A DNA stretch of 64,000 nucleotides, taken from contig NZ_JOCT01000019.1 of the NCBI RefSeq assembly GCF_000717875.1, positions 113,764 through 177,763 of the forward strand, in the 5' to 3' direction. The DNA is from Streptomyces sp. NRRL S-455 (GTDB lineage: Bacteria > Actinomycetota > Actinomycetes > Streptomycetales > Streptomycetaceae). A program made the position numbers and the translations under genes. Below are positions 7,440 through 15,568 of the stretch, in pieces. Position 1 is the stretch's first letter, and every line of letters begins with the position of its first letter. The notes beneath the pieces are model-generated. The model did no database searches and was not told where the DNA came from. It saw only the letters and a list, made by a program, of their open reading frames with translations.

Positions 7440-8513
7440 TCAGCCGGTCCCGTCGAGCCCTTCGCCGAGCGCGGCGACGGCGGCCTGCCCGTGCCCTGCC
7501 GCCAGCAGCGGCGAGCGGATGTCGTGCTCCAGGTCGGGCAGATACCCGGCGAGCACGTCGGCGGGCCCCTGGATCCGCACCCTGCCCAGCGCGGCGGGCA
7601 GCAGAAGAGTGCGGGCGCGGTCCAGCGGCACCCGCTGCCCGCCGGACTCCACCGTGACCGCCGCCCCGGCGTTGCTCAGCACCAGTGCGGTGGAGAAGTC
7701 GCGCACCAACGGCGCCGCGGTACCGACCCGCCACCGCTCCAGGGCGAAGTGCGGACCGGCGCACAGCACCGTGCGCTCCACCCCGTCGTCCACCGGGACG
7801 CACAGCCCCGGCTGGAAGTCGGGCCGCGACTCGGGGCGCCACTGCTCGAGCAGCCGCTCCAGATTGGCGTGCCGCTCCTCCTCGTCCAGGGCGGAGCCGT
7901 CCTCCATGCGCCACGCCATGGCGTGCTGCTGGATGTCGGAGGTCTGCTCGATCTCGTACACCAGGGTGCCGGGCCCGAAGCTGTGCAGTGTCCCGCCGGG
8001 GACGTACAGCGTCTGCCCCGCCCGTACCGGAAGCCGGCGCATGACCTCGTCGAAGTCCTGTGCCAGCAGGGCCCGGTGCAGCCGGTCCCGGTCGACGCCG
8101 GCCTTCACCCCGACCAGGGCGGTGGCGCCTGGTTCCGCGTCGAGGACGTGCCAGGCCTCGGTCTTGCCGTGCGGTTCGCCCTCCAGCCGGCGCGCGGTGG
8201 CGTCGTCGGCGTGGAGATGAACCGGAAGGGGGCCGGCCGCGTCGATGAACTTCGTCAGGACCGGGAAGTGCGGGCCGCGCCATCCGGGCCCGACGAGTTC
8301 GTCGGGGTGGTTCTCGGCGAGGCCGCGCAGCGAGTGTCCGGCCAGCGGGCCGTCCGCCACCCGCGCGCCCTCCCCGTCGACGTCGCTGACCTCCCAGGTC
8401 TCGGCCACCGGCCCGTCGGGCAGGCCGGTGCGCCCCCACCGTTCGGCGAGCGCCCGGCCACCGAACACGTGCTGCTTGACCGGTGTGGTCAGGCGCAGCG
8501 GGTACCAGTCCAC
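7440..8513 (-). CDS. manA: Mannose-6-phosphate isomerase, class I (cupin type)
   Basis: A 357-residue ManA-family protein that would interconvert mannose-6-phosphate and fructose-6-phosphate. Zinc-site motifs are visible as PVHLHAD (His-x-His), the Glu in GKTEAWHVL, and a later His in PGGTLHSFGPG. The GTG start is chosen because AGGAG lies 6 bases upstream. A longer reading to 8594 would run through the tandem repeat and into the SDR gene. It sits 40 bases downstream of the SDR gene in a leftward sugar operon. A second, housekeeping ManA probably exists elsewhere, so this copy may serve a specialised catabolic role. Confidence 0.82.
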   Translation of the reverse strand: MDWYPLRLTTPVKQHVFGGRALAERWGRTGLPDGPVAETWEVSDVDGEGARVADGPLAGHSLRGLAENHPDELVGPGWRGPHFPVLTKFIDAAGPLPVHLHADDATARRLEGEPHGKTEAWHVLDAEPGATALVGVKAGVDRDRLHRALLAQDFDEVMRRLPVRAGQTLYVPGGTLHSFGPGTLVYEIEQTSDIQQHAMAWRMEDGSALDEEERHANLERLLEQWRPESRPDFQPGLCVPVDDGVERTVLCAGPHFALERWRVGTAAPLVRDFSTALVLSNAGAAVTVESGGQRVPLDRARTLLLPAALGRVRIQGPADVLAGYLPDLEHDIRSPLLAAGHGQAAVAALGEGLDGTG

Positions 8514-8529
8514 GAGTGGCTCCTGCTCG

Positions 8530-8565
8530 TCGGAGGATCGGTCAGTGGATCGGTCAGAGGATCGG
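8530..8565 (-). repeat. Three tandem 12-bp repeats across the SDR stop codon
   Basis: On the plus strand three exact-length units, TCGGAGGATCGG, TCAGTGGATCGG and TCAGAGGATCGG, follow one another. The unit at 8554-8565 encodes the last codons and stop of the SDR gene; the other two lie in the spacer to manA. The array could expand or contract without touching the SDR frame, but would alter manA spacing. Confidence 0.75.
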
Positions 8566-9399
8566 CTGGCCACCGGTGACCGGGACCCGGGCACCGGAGA
8601 CGTACGAAGCCTCGTCCGAGGCGAGCAGGACGTAGACGGGGGCCACTTCGGCGGGCTGGCCGGCGCGGCCCAGCGGTGCCTGGTCGCTGCCGAAGTCCTC
8701 CACCTGCTCGGGCGGCATCGTGGCCGGGATCAGCGGTGTCCAGATCGGGCCGGGGGCGACGCTGTTGGCCCGGATGCCGCGGTCGGCGAGCAACTGGGCG
8801 AGCGAGCCGACCATGTTGGCGATGCCCGCCTTGGTCACGTTGTACGGCAGCAGGGCGGGCGGCGGCATGTCGGAGTTCACCGAACTCGAGGCGATGATCG
8901 ACGAACCCGGCTTCATGTGCGGCACCGCCGCCTTGCACAGGTGGAACATGGCGCTCAGGTTCGTCGCCAGTGTGTGGTCCCACTCCTCGTCGGGGATCTC
9001 CTCCAGGGAGTCGCGGCTCATCTGGAAGGCCGCGTTGCTGACCAGTACGTCGATCCGTCCGAAGGAGTCCACGGCCCGGGCCACGACCTCCCGGCAGACG
9101 GCCGGGTCCGCCAGGTCACCGGGCACCAGCACCGCCTTGCGGCCGGCCTTCTCCACCCAGTGCGCGGTGTCTTGGGCGTCCTGCTCCTCCTCACCCAGGT
9201 ACGAGATCAGCACATCGGCGCCTTCCCGGGCGTACGCGATGGCCACGGCCTTGCCGATGCCGCTGTCGCCACCGGTGATCACGGCCGCCTTCCCGGCCAG
9301 CCTGCCGGAGCCGCGGTAGCTGTGCTCGCCGTGGTCGGCCGAAGGCCGCAGTTCTGCCTCGCTGCCCGGCGGTTGCTGCTGCTGGGCGGGCAGACGCAT
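8554..9399 (-). CDS. Short-chain dehydrogenase/reductase
   Basis: A 281-residue classical SDR oxidoreductase. The nucleotide-binding motif is TGGDSGIGKA near residue 41, NAAFQMS follows, and the catalytic set is Ser in IIASSSVNS with YNVTK (Tyr-x3-Lys). An N-terminal extension of about 35 residues, rich in Gln, Pro and His, is typical of the YghA-like SDR subgroup. It probably oxidises or reduces a sugar, polyol or aldehyde with NAD(P). It is the first gene of the leftward operon, so the promoter must lie at 9400-9500. Confidence 0.82.
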   Translation of the reverse strand: MRLPAQQQQPPGSEAELRPSADHGEHSYRGSGRLAGKAAVITGGDSGIGKAVAIAYAREGADVLISYLGEEEQDAQDTAHWVEKAGRKAVLVPGDLADPAVCREVVARAVDSFGRIDVLVSNAAFQMSRDSLEEIPDEEWDHTLATNLSAMFHLCKAAVPHMKPGSSIIASSSVNSDMPPPALLPYNVTKAGIANMVGSLAQLLADRGIRANSVAPGPIWTPLIPATMPPEQVEDFGSDQAPLGRAGQPAEVAPVYVLLASDEASYVSGARVPVTGGQPIL

Positions 9400-9652
9400 G
9401 GGAATCCCTCACTCCTGCTGATCGGGTGTCACGTGCTGTGCGCGGCCGCTTCTTCTTCCGCGCGCTCCGGCGTCACATGCCGTGGGCGTCTCGAGACGCG
9501 CCGGAGGGCCGCGTTGCCCGGTCCGGGTTGCCCGGCACCGCACCGCCCAAACGAAGGCGGTGCCGGTCTCCGTCAGCCGCATCGGACGATGGACGTCCCA
9601 CCCGATATGTTGATCCGGTCTTATGAAGAAACCGTGACGGCTCGGAGCGTGG

Positions 9653-10666
9653 ATGCAGGACACACAGGAACGCTCCCCGGAAGCGCCCGTGGCTCCCGAG
9701 CCGGGTGCCCACGCCTGGCCGCGGCACTGGCTGCTCCTGCTGGGCGCCGCCGTGCTGCCCGGTCTGGTGCTCTACCTCGTCGGGAGGTGGGGTGACGCGC
9801 CGGCGGTACAGGCCTGGCGGACGGTCGCGCTCTCCGTGACGGTGCAGGCGGTGCCGTTCCTGCTGCTGGGCACCGCGCTGTCCGGGGCGATCAACGCGTT
9901 CGTACCGGCCTCGGTCTTCACCCGGCTGCTGCCGAAGCGGCCGGCCCTGGCGGTGCCGGTCGCCGGGGCCGCGGGGGTGGTGCTCCCGGGTTGTGAGTGC
10001 GCGTCCGTTCCGGTCGCGAACAGCCTGATCGCACGCGGGGTCACGCCCGCCGCCGCCTTCGCCTTCCTGCTGTCCGCCCCGGCCGTCAACCCGATCGTCC
10101 TGACCGCCACGGCCATCGCCTTCCCCGGTCGGCCCGAAATGGTGCTGGCACGGCTGCTCGCCTCGCTTCTGGCGGCCGCCGCGATGGGCTGGCTCTGGCT
10201 CTGGCTCGGCAAGGAGGAGTGGCTGCGACCGGCCGTACGGCACACCGGGCACCAGCCGGGGCACAGCCGCTGGACCGAGTTCCGCAGCGGCTTCCAGCAC
10301 GACTTCCTCCACGCCGGCGGCTTCCTGGTGGTGGGGGCGCTGGCCGCGGCCACCTTCAACATCGCCGTGCCGCCCTCGGTGCTGGGTACGTTCGCCGACT
10401 CGGCCTGGCTGTCGGTGCTCTTCCTGGCCGCACTGGCCATCCTGCTCGCGGTCTGCTCGGAGGCGGACGCGTTCGTGGCGGCCTCGCTGTCCGGTTTCTC
10501 GCCAGTCGCACGGCTGACGTTCATGGTGGTCGGGCCGATGGTCGACGTAAAGCTGATCGCCTTGCAGGCGGGCACGTTCGGGCGGGCGTTCGCCGTCCGC
10601 TTCTCCGCCGCCACGACGGTGGTGGCGATCGTGTGCAGCGTGCTGATCGGAGGGGTGCTGTTGTGA
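9653..10666 (+). CDS. Permease of the COG0701 (DUF318 / ArsP-like) family
   Basis: A 337-residue membrane protein with about eight hydrophobic segments. The family hallmark GCECASVPVANSL lies near residue 115, and a second half carries AVCSEADAFVAASL. Members export or move metals, arsenicals or organic solutes. A GGAG ribosome site lies 6 bases before the ATG. The next gene starts inside its stop codon, giving the two-gene unit of permease plus TIGR03943-type subunit that is widespread in actinobacteria and often linked to metal homeostasis. No convincing Zur box was seen in front of it. The substrate is uncertain. Confidence 0.82.
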   Translation: MQDTQERSPEAPVAPEPGAHAWPRHWLLLLGAAVLPGLVLYLVGRWGDAPAVQAWRTVALSVTVQAVPFLLLGTALSGAINAFVPASVFTRLLPKRPALAVPVAGAAGVVLPGCECASVPVANSLIARGVTPAAAFAFLLSAPAVNPIVLTATAIAFPGRPEMVLARLLASLLAAAAMGWLWLWLGKEEWLRPAVRHTGHQPGHSRWTEFRSGFQHDFLHAGGFLVVGALAAATFNIAVPPSVLGTFADSAWLSVLFLAALAILLAVCSEADAFVAASLSGFSPVARLTFMVVGPMVDVKLIALQAGTFGRAFAVRFSAATTVVAIVCSVLIGGVLL

Positions 10667-11379
10667 AGCGGCCCGTACAGGCGGTCCTGCTCCTCCTCAG
10701 CGGTCTCGGCCTGCTGCGGGCGTCGCTCTTCACCGACATGTTCCTGCGGTACGTGAAGCCGGGCATGCGCCCGCTGCTGATCGTCTCCGGCGTCGTGCTG
10801 CTGACGCTGGGGCTGGCGGAGGCGTGGAGCGCGTACCGCACGGCGCGTCGCGAAGAAGGGCACCCCCCTCCCCACGTCGCGTGGCTCCTCTTCCTCCCCG
10901 CCCTGAGCCTCCTCTTCTACTCCCCACCCGCTCTCGGCTCCTACACCGCGGCCCGCGAGGCGCCCCGCGTCACCGAAACGCGGGACGCGGGGGGCGAGGA
11001 CTTCGATCCGCTGCCCGCGACCTCACCCGTCCCGATCACCCTGGGCGACTTCACCAGGCGCGTGCGGCAGGACCGCACCGGGGCCATCAAGGAGCGCACC
11101 GTGCGGATGACGGGCTTCGTGACGCCCGCCGACGAAGACGACGGCTGGTACCTGACCCGCCTGCTGCTCAACTGCTGCGCCGCGGACGCCCAGTCGCTGA
11201 AGGTGCGGGTGCACGGCGTCGAGGCGCCGAAGGCCGACACCTGGGTGACGGTGATGGGCACCTGGCACCCCGGCGGCACCCTGGGCACCAACTCCGCCGA
11301 GGTCGCCCTCGACGTCCGCGAGGTGAAGAAGGTGCAGCGCCCCTCGAACAGCTACATGGACGCGCTCCCGCTCGACTGA
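10663..11379 (+). CDS. TIGR03943/DUF1980-type putative permease subunit
   Basis: A 238-residue partner of the upstream permease. Two or three N-terminal hydrophobic segments (VQAVLLLLSGLGLL, PLLIVSGVVLLTLGL and one near residue 80) are followed by a soluble domain with RTVRMTGFVTP, LLNCCAADAQSLKVRV and DTWVTVMGTW. The paired Cys in NCCAAD is conserved in the family and may bind a metal. The GTG start overlaps the preceding stop as GTGA. It acts in or at the membrane with the permease. Confidence 0.8.
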   Translation: MKRPVQAVLLLLSGLGLLRASLFTDMFLRYVKPGMRPLLIVSGVVLLTLGLAEAWSAYRTARREEGHPPPHVAWLLFLPALSLLFYSPPALGSYTAAREAPRVTETRDAGGEDFDPLPATSPVPITLGDFTRRVRQDRTGAIKERTVRMTGFVTPADEDDGWYLTRLLLNCCAADAQSLKVRVHGVEAPKADTWVTVMGTWHPGGTLGTNSAEVALDVREVKKVQRPSNSYMDALPLD

Positions 11380-11422
11380 CCACTGCCGGCGGTCAGGGGG
11401 AGCGGCGGGGATGCCCACGCGC

Positions 11423-11842
11423 TCACCGGTCGGCACTGCCGGGTGGGACGACCCATTCGGTGGGCTGGCCGGTGAGGGAGGCGATCATGTCGAAGTCGCC
11501 GTCGTAGTGGAGGACCGTTCGCTGGTTCAGTTCCGCCGTGGCGGCGATCAGCAGGTCGGGAAGGGACAGGGCGCGGTGGAAGCCCGCGTTGAGGGCATGA
11601 CGCTGGATCTCAAGAGCGCGGGTGAAGGCCTCGTCGTCGGTTCCGAGGTAGTCGAAGGCGTGGAGCCAGGTGCTGATGCGTGTCGCTTCCGAGCTGTCCC
11701 GTGCGGAGTGGATCATCTCGAACTCGGTGGGGCGGCATACGGCGAGGAGGTAGCGCTCGTGCAGAGGCTTGAGCACCTCCTTGACGCTCGGCTTCGTCCA
11801 ACGGGCGAGCGCGGACTTGTCGATCAGGTAGCGGTCCTGCAT
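11423..11842 (-). CDS. vapC: VapC-type PIN-domain ribonuclease toxin
   Basis: A 139-residue PIN protein. Acidic active-site residues are visible as Asp8 in LIDKSAL, Glu in PTEFEM, Asp in LSLPDLLIAA and Asp in HYDGDFDMI. Such toxins cut tRNA or other RNA and stop growth unless bound by VapB. Its ATG shares one base with the vapB stop, so the pair is co-translated. The pair sits next to the anti-sigma/WhiJ set but on its own promoter. Confidence 0.82.
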   Translation of the reverse strand: MQDRYLIDKSALARWTKPSVKEVLKPLHERYLLAVCRPTEFEMIHSARDSSEATRISTWLHAFDYLGTDDEAFTRALEIQRHALNAGFHRALSLPDLLIAATAELNQRTVLHYDGDFDMIASLTGQPTEWVVPPGSADR

Positions 11843-12084
11843 CAGGCGGCTCTGCCTCCCCCGCGCTTGAGGGAGCCGTCTGCGTTGCGGGGGCCGGTGT
11901 TCTCGACGATCTCGCTGAAGTCGAACTCGCCGGCGTCCATGGCGTCGAAGCCCTCCTGTCGCAGGTGCCTCTTGACGGCGTCTTCCATGGCGAGGCGGAC
12001 GGCCTTGGCCTTGGTTTTGGTCCCGAAGATGCGCATGGCCTCGGCGACCATGTCCTCGTCGAGGTCGATGACGGTTCTGGCCAT
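11842..12084 (-). CDS. vapB: VapB-type antitoxin
   Basis: An 80-residue protein starting MARTVIDLDEDMVAEAM, with a ribbon-helix-helix DNA-binding N-terminus and a C-terminal toxin-wrapping tail. AAGGGA lies 8 bases before the ATG; a longer reading to 12177 would run through the operator and is rejected. VapB would neutralise VapC and, as a complex, repress the operon through the palindrome just upstream. Confidence 0.8.
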   Translation of the reverse strand: MARTVIDLDEDMVAEAMRIFGTKTKAKAVRLAMEDAVKRHLRQEGFDAMDAGEFDFSEIVENTGPRNADGSLKRGGGRAA

Positions 12085-12118
12085 GTGGACGATCCCTTCG
12101 GAGACGACTCTACCAGCG

Positions 12119-12155
12119 AAACGATACCATTCTGAACCTATAGAAGATATCGTTT
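12119..12155. promoter_or_regulatory. AT-rich vapBC promoter/operator with inverted repeat
   Basis: AAACGATA and TATCGTTT form an 8-base perfect inverted repeat, 21 bases apart, in a strikingly AT-rich segment of otherwise GC-rich DNA. It lies 35-71 bases upstream of the vapB ATG, where autoregulation by a VapBC complex is expected. Confidence 0.6.
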
Positions 12156-12173
12156 GAAGTGTAAGTCCTCCCT

Positions 12174-12611
12174 TCACCTCGAGAGCACTGCCCGGACGGT
12201 CTTGCCGCTGGGTGGGTAGGGGACGCAGTCCCAGTGGTCGGCGAGGGCGGTGACGAGCGCCAGGCCGCGCCCGCCGAGGCGGAGTGCGTCGGGGTCGGCC
12301 GCACCCGTCGCGATCTGTGGACAGAGGTCACCGCGGGCATCGCTGACCTCCACGCGCAGGCGGCCGGCCGAAGGGTGGAAAACGAGCGTCAGCCGGAAGC
12401 AGCGGCCCGGCGCGCGGCCGTGGAAGACGGCGTTGGCGGCAAGCTCCGCGACGACGACCTCGGCACGCTCCGTGAGGTCCTGCGGTACGCCCCAGGATCG
12501 CAGCTCGGTGACACCGAGCAGCCGAGCCAGCCGGGCGCCGCGCCGGGTGGACGACAGCAGCTGCGTGAAACTGCGGGTGGGGGCGTCGAGTTGGGGGACG
12601 GGGTGGTTCAT
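12174..12611 (-). CDS. Anti-sigma-factor-like ATP-binding protein (HATPase, RsbW type)
   Basis: A 145-residue GHKL ATPase-fold protein. The N-box is VVAELAANAVFHG, the G1 region LRVEVSDARGD, and the G2 region LGGRGLALVTALAD. Such small kinases bind sigma factors or anti-anti-sigma factors. It is divergent from a WhiJ-like regulator with a DUF397 partner, a grouping repeated many times in Streptomyces genomes. The ATG chosen gives the usual family length, although no strong ribosome site precedes it; a frame to 12704 is possible. Confidence 0.75.
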   Translation of the reverse strand: MNHPVPQLDAPTRSFTQLLSSTRRGARLARLLGVTELRSWGVPQDLTERAEVVVAELAANAVFHGRAPGRCFRLTLVFHPSAGRLRVEVSDARGDLCPQIATGAADPDALRLGGRGLALVTALADHWDCVPYPPSGKTVRAVLSR

Positions 12612-12786
12612 GACACCAGCGTGGCGGTCGGAGGCGGGTGTGCGCGAGCGCGGCCGCACGTACGCGGAGTGAGCGTACGGGCACATTGGGTGGACAGTAC
12701 GCAAGGCGCTCCGTCACGCTGAGTGGCGTATGTGGAGCGGCGGCGCAAGGGCCTGTCGCGGTGCGGTACAGAACGAGGGGCGGCGG

Positions 12787-13668
12787 ATGGACATCGTCGA
12801 AGCGGGTGCGGCCGGGGACGCTGGAGCGCGGGCGGTCCCCGCGGGGGATTGGGAGCGGGAACCCCACCCGTCGGACAGTCTGCGCACCTTCGGCGCGGTC
12901 GTCCAGGCGTTGCGCGAGCACGCGGGGCTCAGCAGGGTCGACCTCGGCGACCGGGTGCGGTACTCCAAACACACCGTGGAGTCGGTGGAGTTGGGCCGCC
13001 GGATGCCGGACAAGGCGTTCGTGGAACGCGCGGAGGAGGCGCTCGGCAACACCGGTGCGCTGCGCAAGGCCGCCCGCCATCTCACCCGCGGCGAGGCAGG
13101 TCTCGCCGCGTGGTTCCGGCAGTGGGCTCGGCTGGAGCGGGAGGCGGTGAGCCTGTGTACGTACGAATGCCGACTGGTGCCGGGGTTGTTGCAGTCGGAG
13201 GCGTACGCGCGGGCGGTGTTCGAGGGCACGATCCCGCTGCGGACGGATGAGGAGCTGGAGGCGCAGCTCGCGGCTCGGATGGAACGGCAGGCGATGATGC
13301 GGGAGCGGCCGACCGTGCCGTTCAGCTTCATCGTCGAGGAGCATGTGTTCCGGCGGCGGTTCGGTGATGCGGAGGCGATGCGCGGGCTGTTCGACCATGT
13401 CCTGGAGCTGAGTGCTCCGCGCAACGTGACGCTGCAAGTGGTACCGCTGGAGGCTGGGCTGCACCCGTGCCTGGATGGGCCCGTACGCATCTTGGAGACC
13501 CCTGCGGGGCAGCGGCTCGGCTACTCCGAAGGGCAGGAGAACGGGCGACTGATCTCGGACCGGAAAGAGGTGAGCCTGCTCTGCCAGCGCTATGAAACAC
13601 TGCGCTCGCAGGCCCTGAGCCCTACGGAATCCCGGGCCCTGCTGGAGCGACTGCGAGGAGAGCTATGA
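12787..13668 (+). CDS. WhiJ-like XRE-family regulator (HTH plus DUF5753)
   Basis: A 293-residue regulator. The helix-turn-helix covers about residues 35-90 (TFGAVVQALREHAGLS, then YSKHTVESVELGRR), followed by a DUF5753 domain with CTYECRLVPGLLQSEAYAR and FIVEEHVFRRR. The ATG at the start of MDIVEAG is preceded by a GAGGGG-type site; a reading from 12730 lacks one. It overlaps the DUF397 gene by four bases. In characterised examples the HTH protein represses development or antibiotic genes and the DUF397 protein relieves it. Confidence 0.82.
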   Translation: MDIVEAGAAGDAGARAVPAGDWEREPHPSDSLRTFGAVVQALREHAGLSRVDLGDRVRYSKHTVESVELGRRMPDKAFVERAEEALGNTGALRKAARHLTRGEAGLAAWFRQWARLEREAVSLCTYECRLVPGLLQSEAYARAVFEGTIPLRTDEELEAQLAARMERQAMMRERPTVPFSFIVEEHVFRRRFGDAEAMRGLFDHVLELSAPRNVTLQVVPLEAGLHPCLDGPVRILETPAGQRLGYSEGQENGRLISDRKEVSLLCQRYETLRSQALSPTESRALLERLRGEL

Positions 13669-13856
13669 GCAGCGGTACGACGGAACTCGCCTGGTTCAAG
13701 TCGAGCTACAGCGGTAGCCAGGGCGACGACTGCGTAGAGGTCGCGGTCGCCGAACAGGCCGTCCACGTACGGGACTCCAAGGACGTGACCCGGCCGGACT
13801 TCGCGGTGAGCCGTGAGGGCTGGGGGCGGTTCGTGCGGTTCGCGTCGGAGTGCTGA
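13665..13856 (+). CDS. DUF397 small protein
   Basis: A 63-residue acidic protein with the DUF397 signature: LAWFKSSYSGSQGDDCVEVA at the start and VHVRDSKD followed by FAVSREGWGRFV. The ATG overlaps the WhiJ-like stop codon (ATGA). It probably binds the upstream regulator and modulates it. A strong hairpin follows immediately. Confidence 0.88.
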   Translation: MSSGTTELAWFKSSYSGSQGDDCVEVAVAEQAVHVRDSKDVTRPDFAVSREGWGRFVRFASEC

Positions 13857-13863
13857 GCTCGAG

Positions 13864-13908
13864 GTGTGCTGTCCGCCGCGTCTGAGGCTGGAGCGACGGA
13901 CAGCACAC
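13864..13908. terminator. Bidirectional hairpin terminator
   Basis: GTGTGCTGTCCG pairs perfectly with CGGACAGCACAC across a 21-base loop. It lies between the convergent DUF397 gene and the coiled-coil gene, so it would serve both. There is no T-tract, as is common in Streptomyces. Confidence 0.75.
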
Positions 13909-13921
13909 GTGCGCGGGAGCG

Positions 13922-15568
13922 TCAGGTGAGGGTGTTGCGCAGGTGCGGGCCCAGGTGGCCGACGTACACCTTCCCCGAGCGGGGACAGTCGTCGTAGAAG
14001 TGGAGGCGCGGGGCGATGGTGTTGCCCCCGCCGATCTTCAGGTGTGCCTGCATGAAGACCCGGCCGTCGGGGTTCACCGCCTTCGGAACCGGGAGCATGC
14101 GCTCAGCGCGCAGTTTCGGTTTGCGGGCGACGGTGTCCGACTCGCGCATGGCCACCTTGGCCGCCGGGAAGGGAAAGGCGCTGGAGGCGTCGGACTTGCA
14201 CCAGCTCAGGAAATCGCCGGAGGTCGCGCCGTCGGCGGAGGACCTCGCGAAGTGATCCAGGGCCAGTAGCCCGTCCCAGGCGACGTACAGCCAGTTGTCC
14301 ACCGACTGGCTGTCGAGGGACCGTGTGGTCTTGGGGTTCCCGGTGAACGAGATGCCGGACAGTTCGTCCAGGCGGTCCAGCAGCTCGGAGAAGGTCGTCG
14401 GGTAGGTGATGTCCGCAGCGACGGCGGCCGTGTGCGCGACGGCGAACCGCCCGGCCTCCTGCAGCTGTTCACGCAGGAACCGGATGAGCCGCTGGGACTC
14501 CTGGGCCTTGTCGTACAGTTCCTCGTTCTCGCCGCGCAGTTCGTTGCTGGCCTGATCGGCCTTCGCGAGCTCCGCGTACAGGTCGTTGATCTCGTTGACC
14601 CGGATCTGCTCCGCGCGCTCCGCCTCGTCCAGCAGGGCTGTCAGAGCCGTGTTGTCGGAGCGGAGTTCGGCGATGTCCGTGCCGTCCGAGGTCGAGCGGG
14701 GGCGAGTGCGCTGGCGCGGAATGCTGAGCAGAGCGGCGGGCAGCGGCTGCCGGGAGGACAGTCGCTGGGGGAGTGCCGCGAGTGTGGAGGCGGCGCGGCG
14801 GGGGTCGGCCTCGATGGTGCGGCGCGACATCACGGGGTGACGTTGTGCGTCGGGTTTCCACGCCGGGTCGAGTCCCGGCAGGTAGGTGCGGACGCCACCG
14901 CCGAACACGGGGTGGTACTCCAGCGCGGCGTTGAACTTGGCCTGCGCTTCCGGCGTGAGGACGTAGAGCACGGCCAGCCCGTGCAGACAGTAGAAGAGCG
15001 GTTCGACGACCGATCGGGACCAGTCGTCGGGATCCTTTCCGTACGGCACCGTGGCGATGACGACGGGCAGACGGCGGTTGCTGTCGCAGAGTTCCTCGAT
15101 GGCGTCGTCGACGTCCTCGGCCTCGATGAAGACCGGCGCGGAGGCGACGTCGGCGAGCGCGTCACGTGCTTCGAGCGCGTCCAGGAGGGAACGGACGATG
15201 TTCGGTGTCTTGGCGCGTTTGGGTACGTCGCCTTCGCGGGCCGGCTGGTGCTCGATGTCGATCTGCACCCATGTACGGCCTTCGTCCTCCTCCAGGCCGG
15301 AGCGCACGATGAGTGTGGACTGCCAGGTGCCCGAGGTCGAGGAGGGTGTTTCCCGCATGCGCCACCGGCTGTACGCGCCCTTGCGACCGCCTTCCGAGTC
15401 ACGGTCGAGGGTGGCGTGCGGGGCGATCTCGGTCCGTCCCTCGTCGAGCCCTGACGGGTCGTACCCCTTGCCGCGTATCCATTCGATCAGCTGCCGCTCC
15501 GCGATGCCGCAGGCCTTGACGTAGTTGAGTTCGGTCGAGACCACCATGCGGTAGCCGCGTGGTTCCAT
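13922..15568 (-). CDS. Unrecognised 548-residue protein with a central coiled coil
   Basis: No family is recognised with confidence. Residues 1-250 look globular and contain a strand-rich segment with RRLPVVIATVPYG, LFYCLHGLAVLYVL and FGGGVRTYLPG. Residues about 300-390 are a heptad-like coiled coil (AELRSDNTALTALLDEAERAE onward). The C-terminus ends in LHFYDDCPRSGKVYVGHLGPHL, which looks like a compact beta domain. There are no membrane segments or signal peptide. The first ATG (MEPRGYRM) has no strong ribosome site; an overlapping upstream frame is discussed under findings. A defence or DNA-transaction role is possible, but there is no direct evidence. Confidence 0.65.
   Translation of the reverse strand: MEPRGYRMVVSTELNYVKACGIAERQLIEWIRGKGYDPSGLDEGRTEIAPHATLDRDSEGGRKGAYSRWRMRETPSSTSGTWQSTLIVRSGLEEDEGRTWVQIDIEHQPAREGDVPKRAKTPNIVRSLLDALEARDALADVASAPVFIEAEDVDDAIEELCDSNRRLPVVIATVPYGKDPDDWSRSVVEPLFYCLHGLAVLYVLTPEAQAKFNAALEYHPVFGGGVRTYLPGLDPAWKPDAQRHPVMSRRTIEADPRRAASTLAALPQRLSSRQPLPAALLSIPRQRTRPRSTSDGTDIAELRSDNTALTALLDEAERAEQIRVNEINDLYAELAKADQASNELRGENEELYDKAQESQRLIRFLREQLQEAGRFAVAHTAAVAADITYPTTFSELLDRLDELSGISFTGNPKTTRSLDSQSVDNWLYVAWDGLLALDHFARSSADGATSGDFLSWCKSDASSAFPFPAAKVAMRESDTVARKPKLRAERMLPVPKAVNPDGRVFMQAHLKIGGGNTIAPRLHFYDDCPRSGKVYVGHLGPHLRNTLT

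Noticed and set aside
9409..9663. 84-codon minus-strand frame between the SDR and permease genes
   Set aside because: It lies in a divergent promoter region with no motif or ribosome site.
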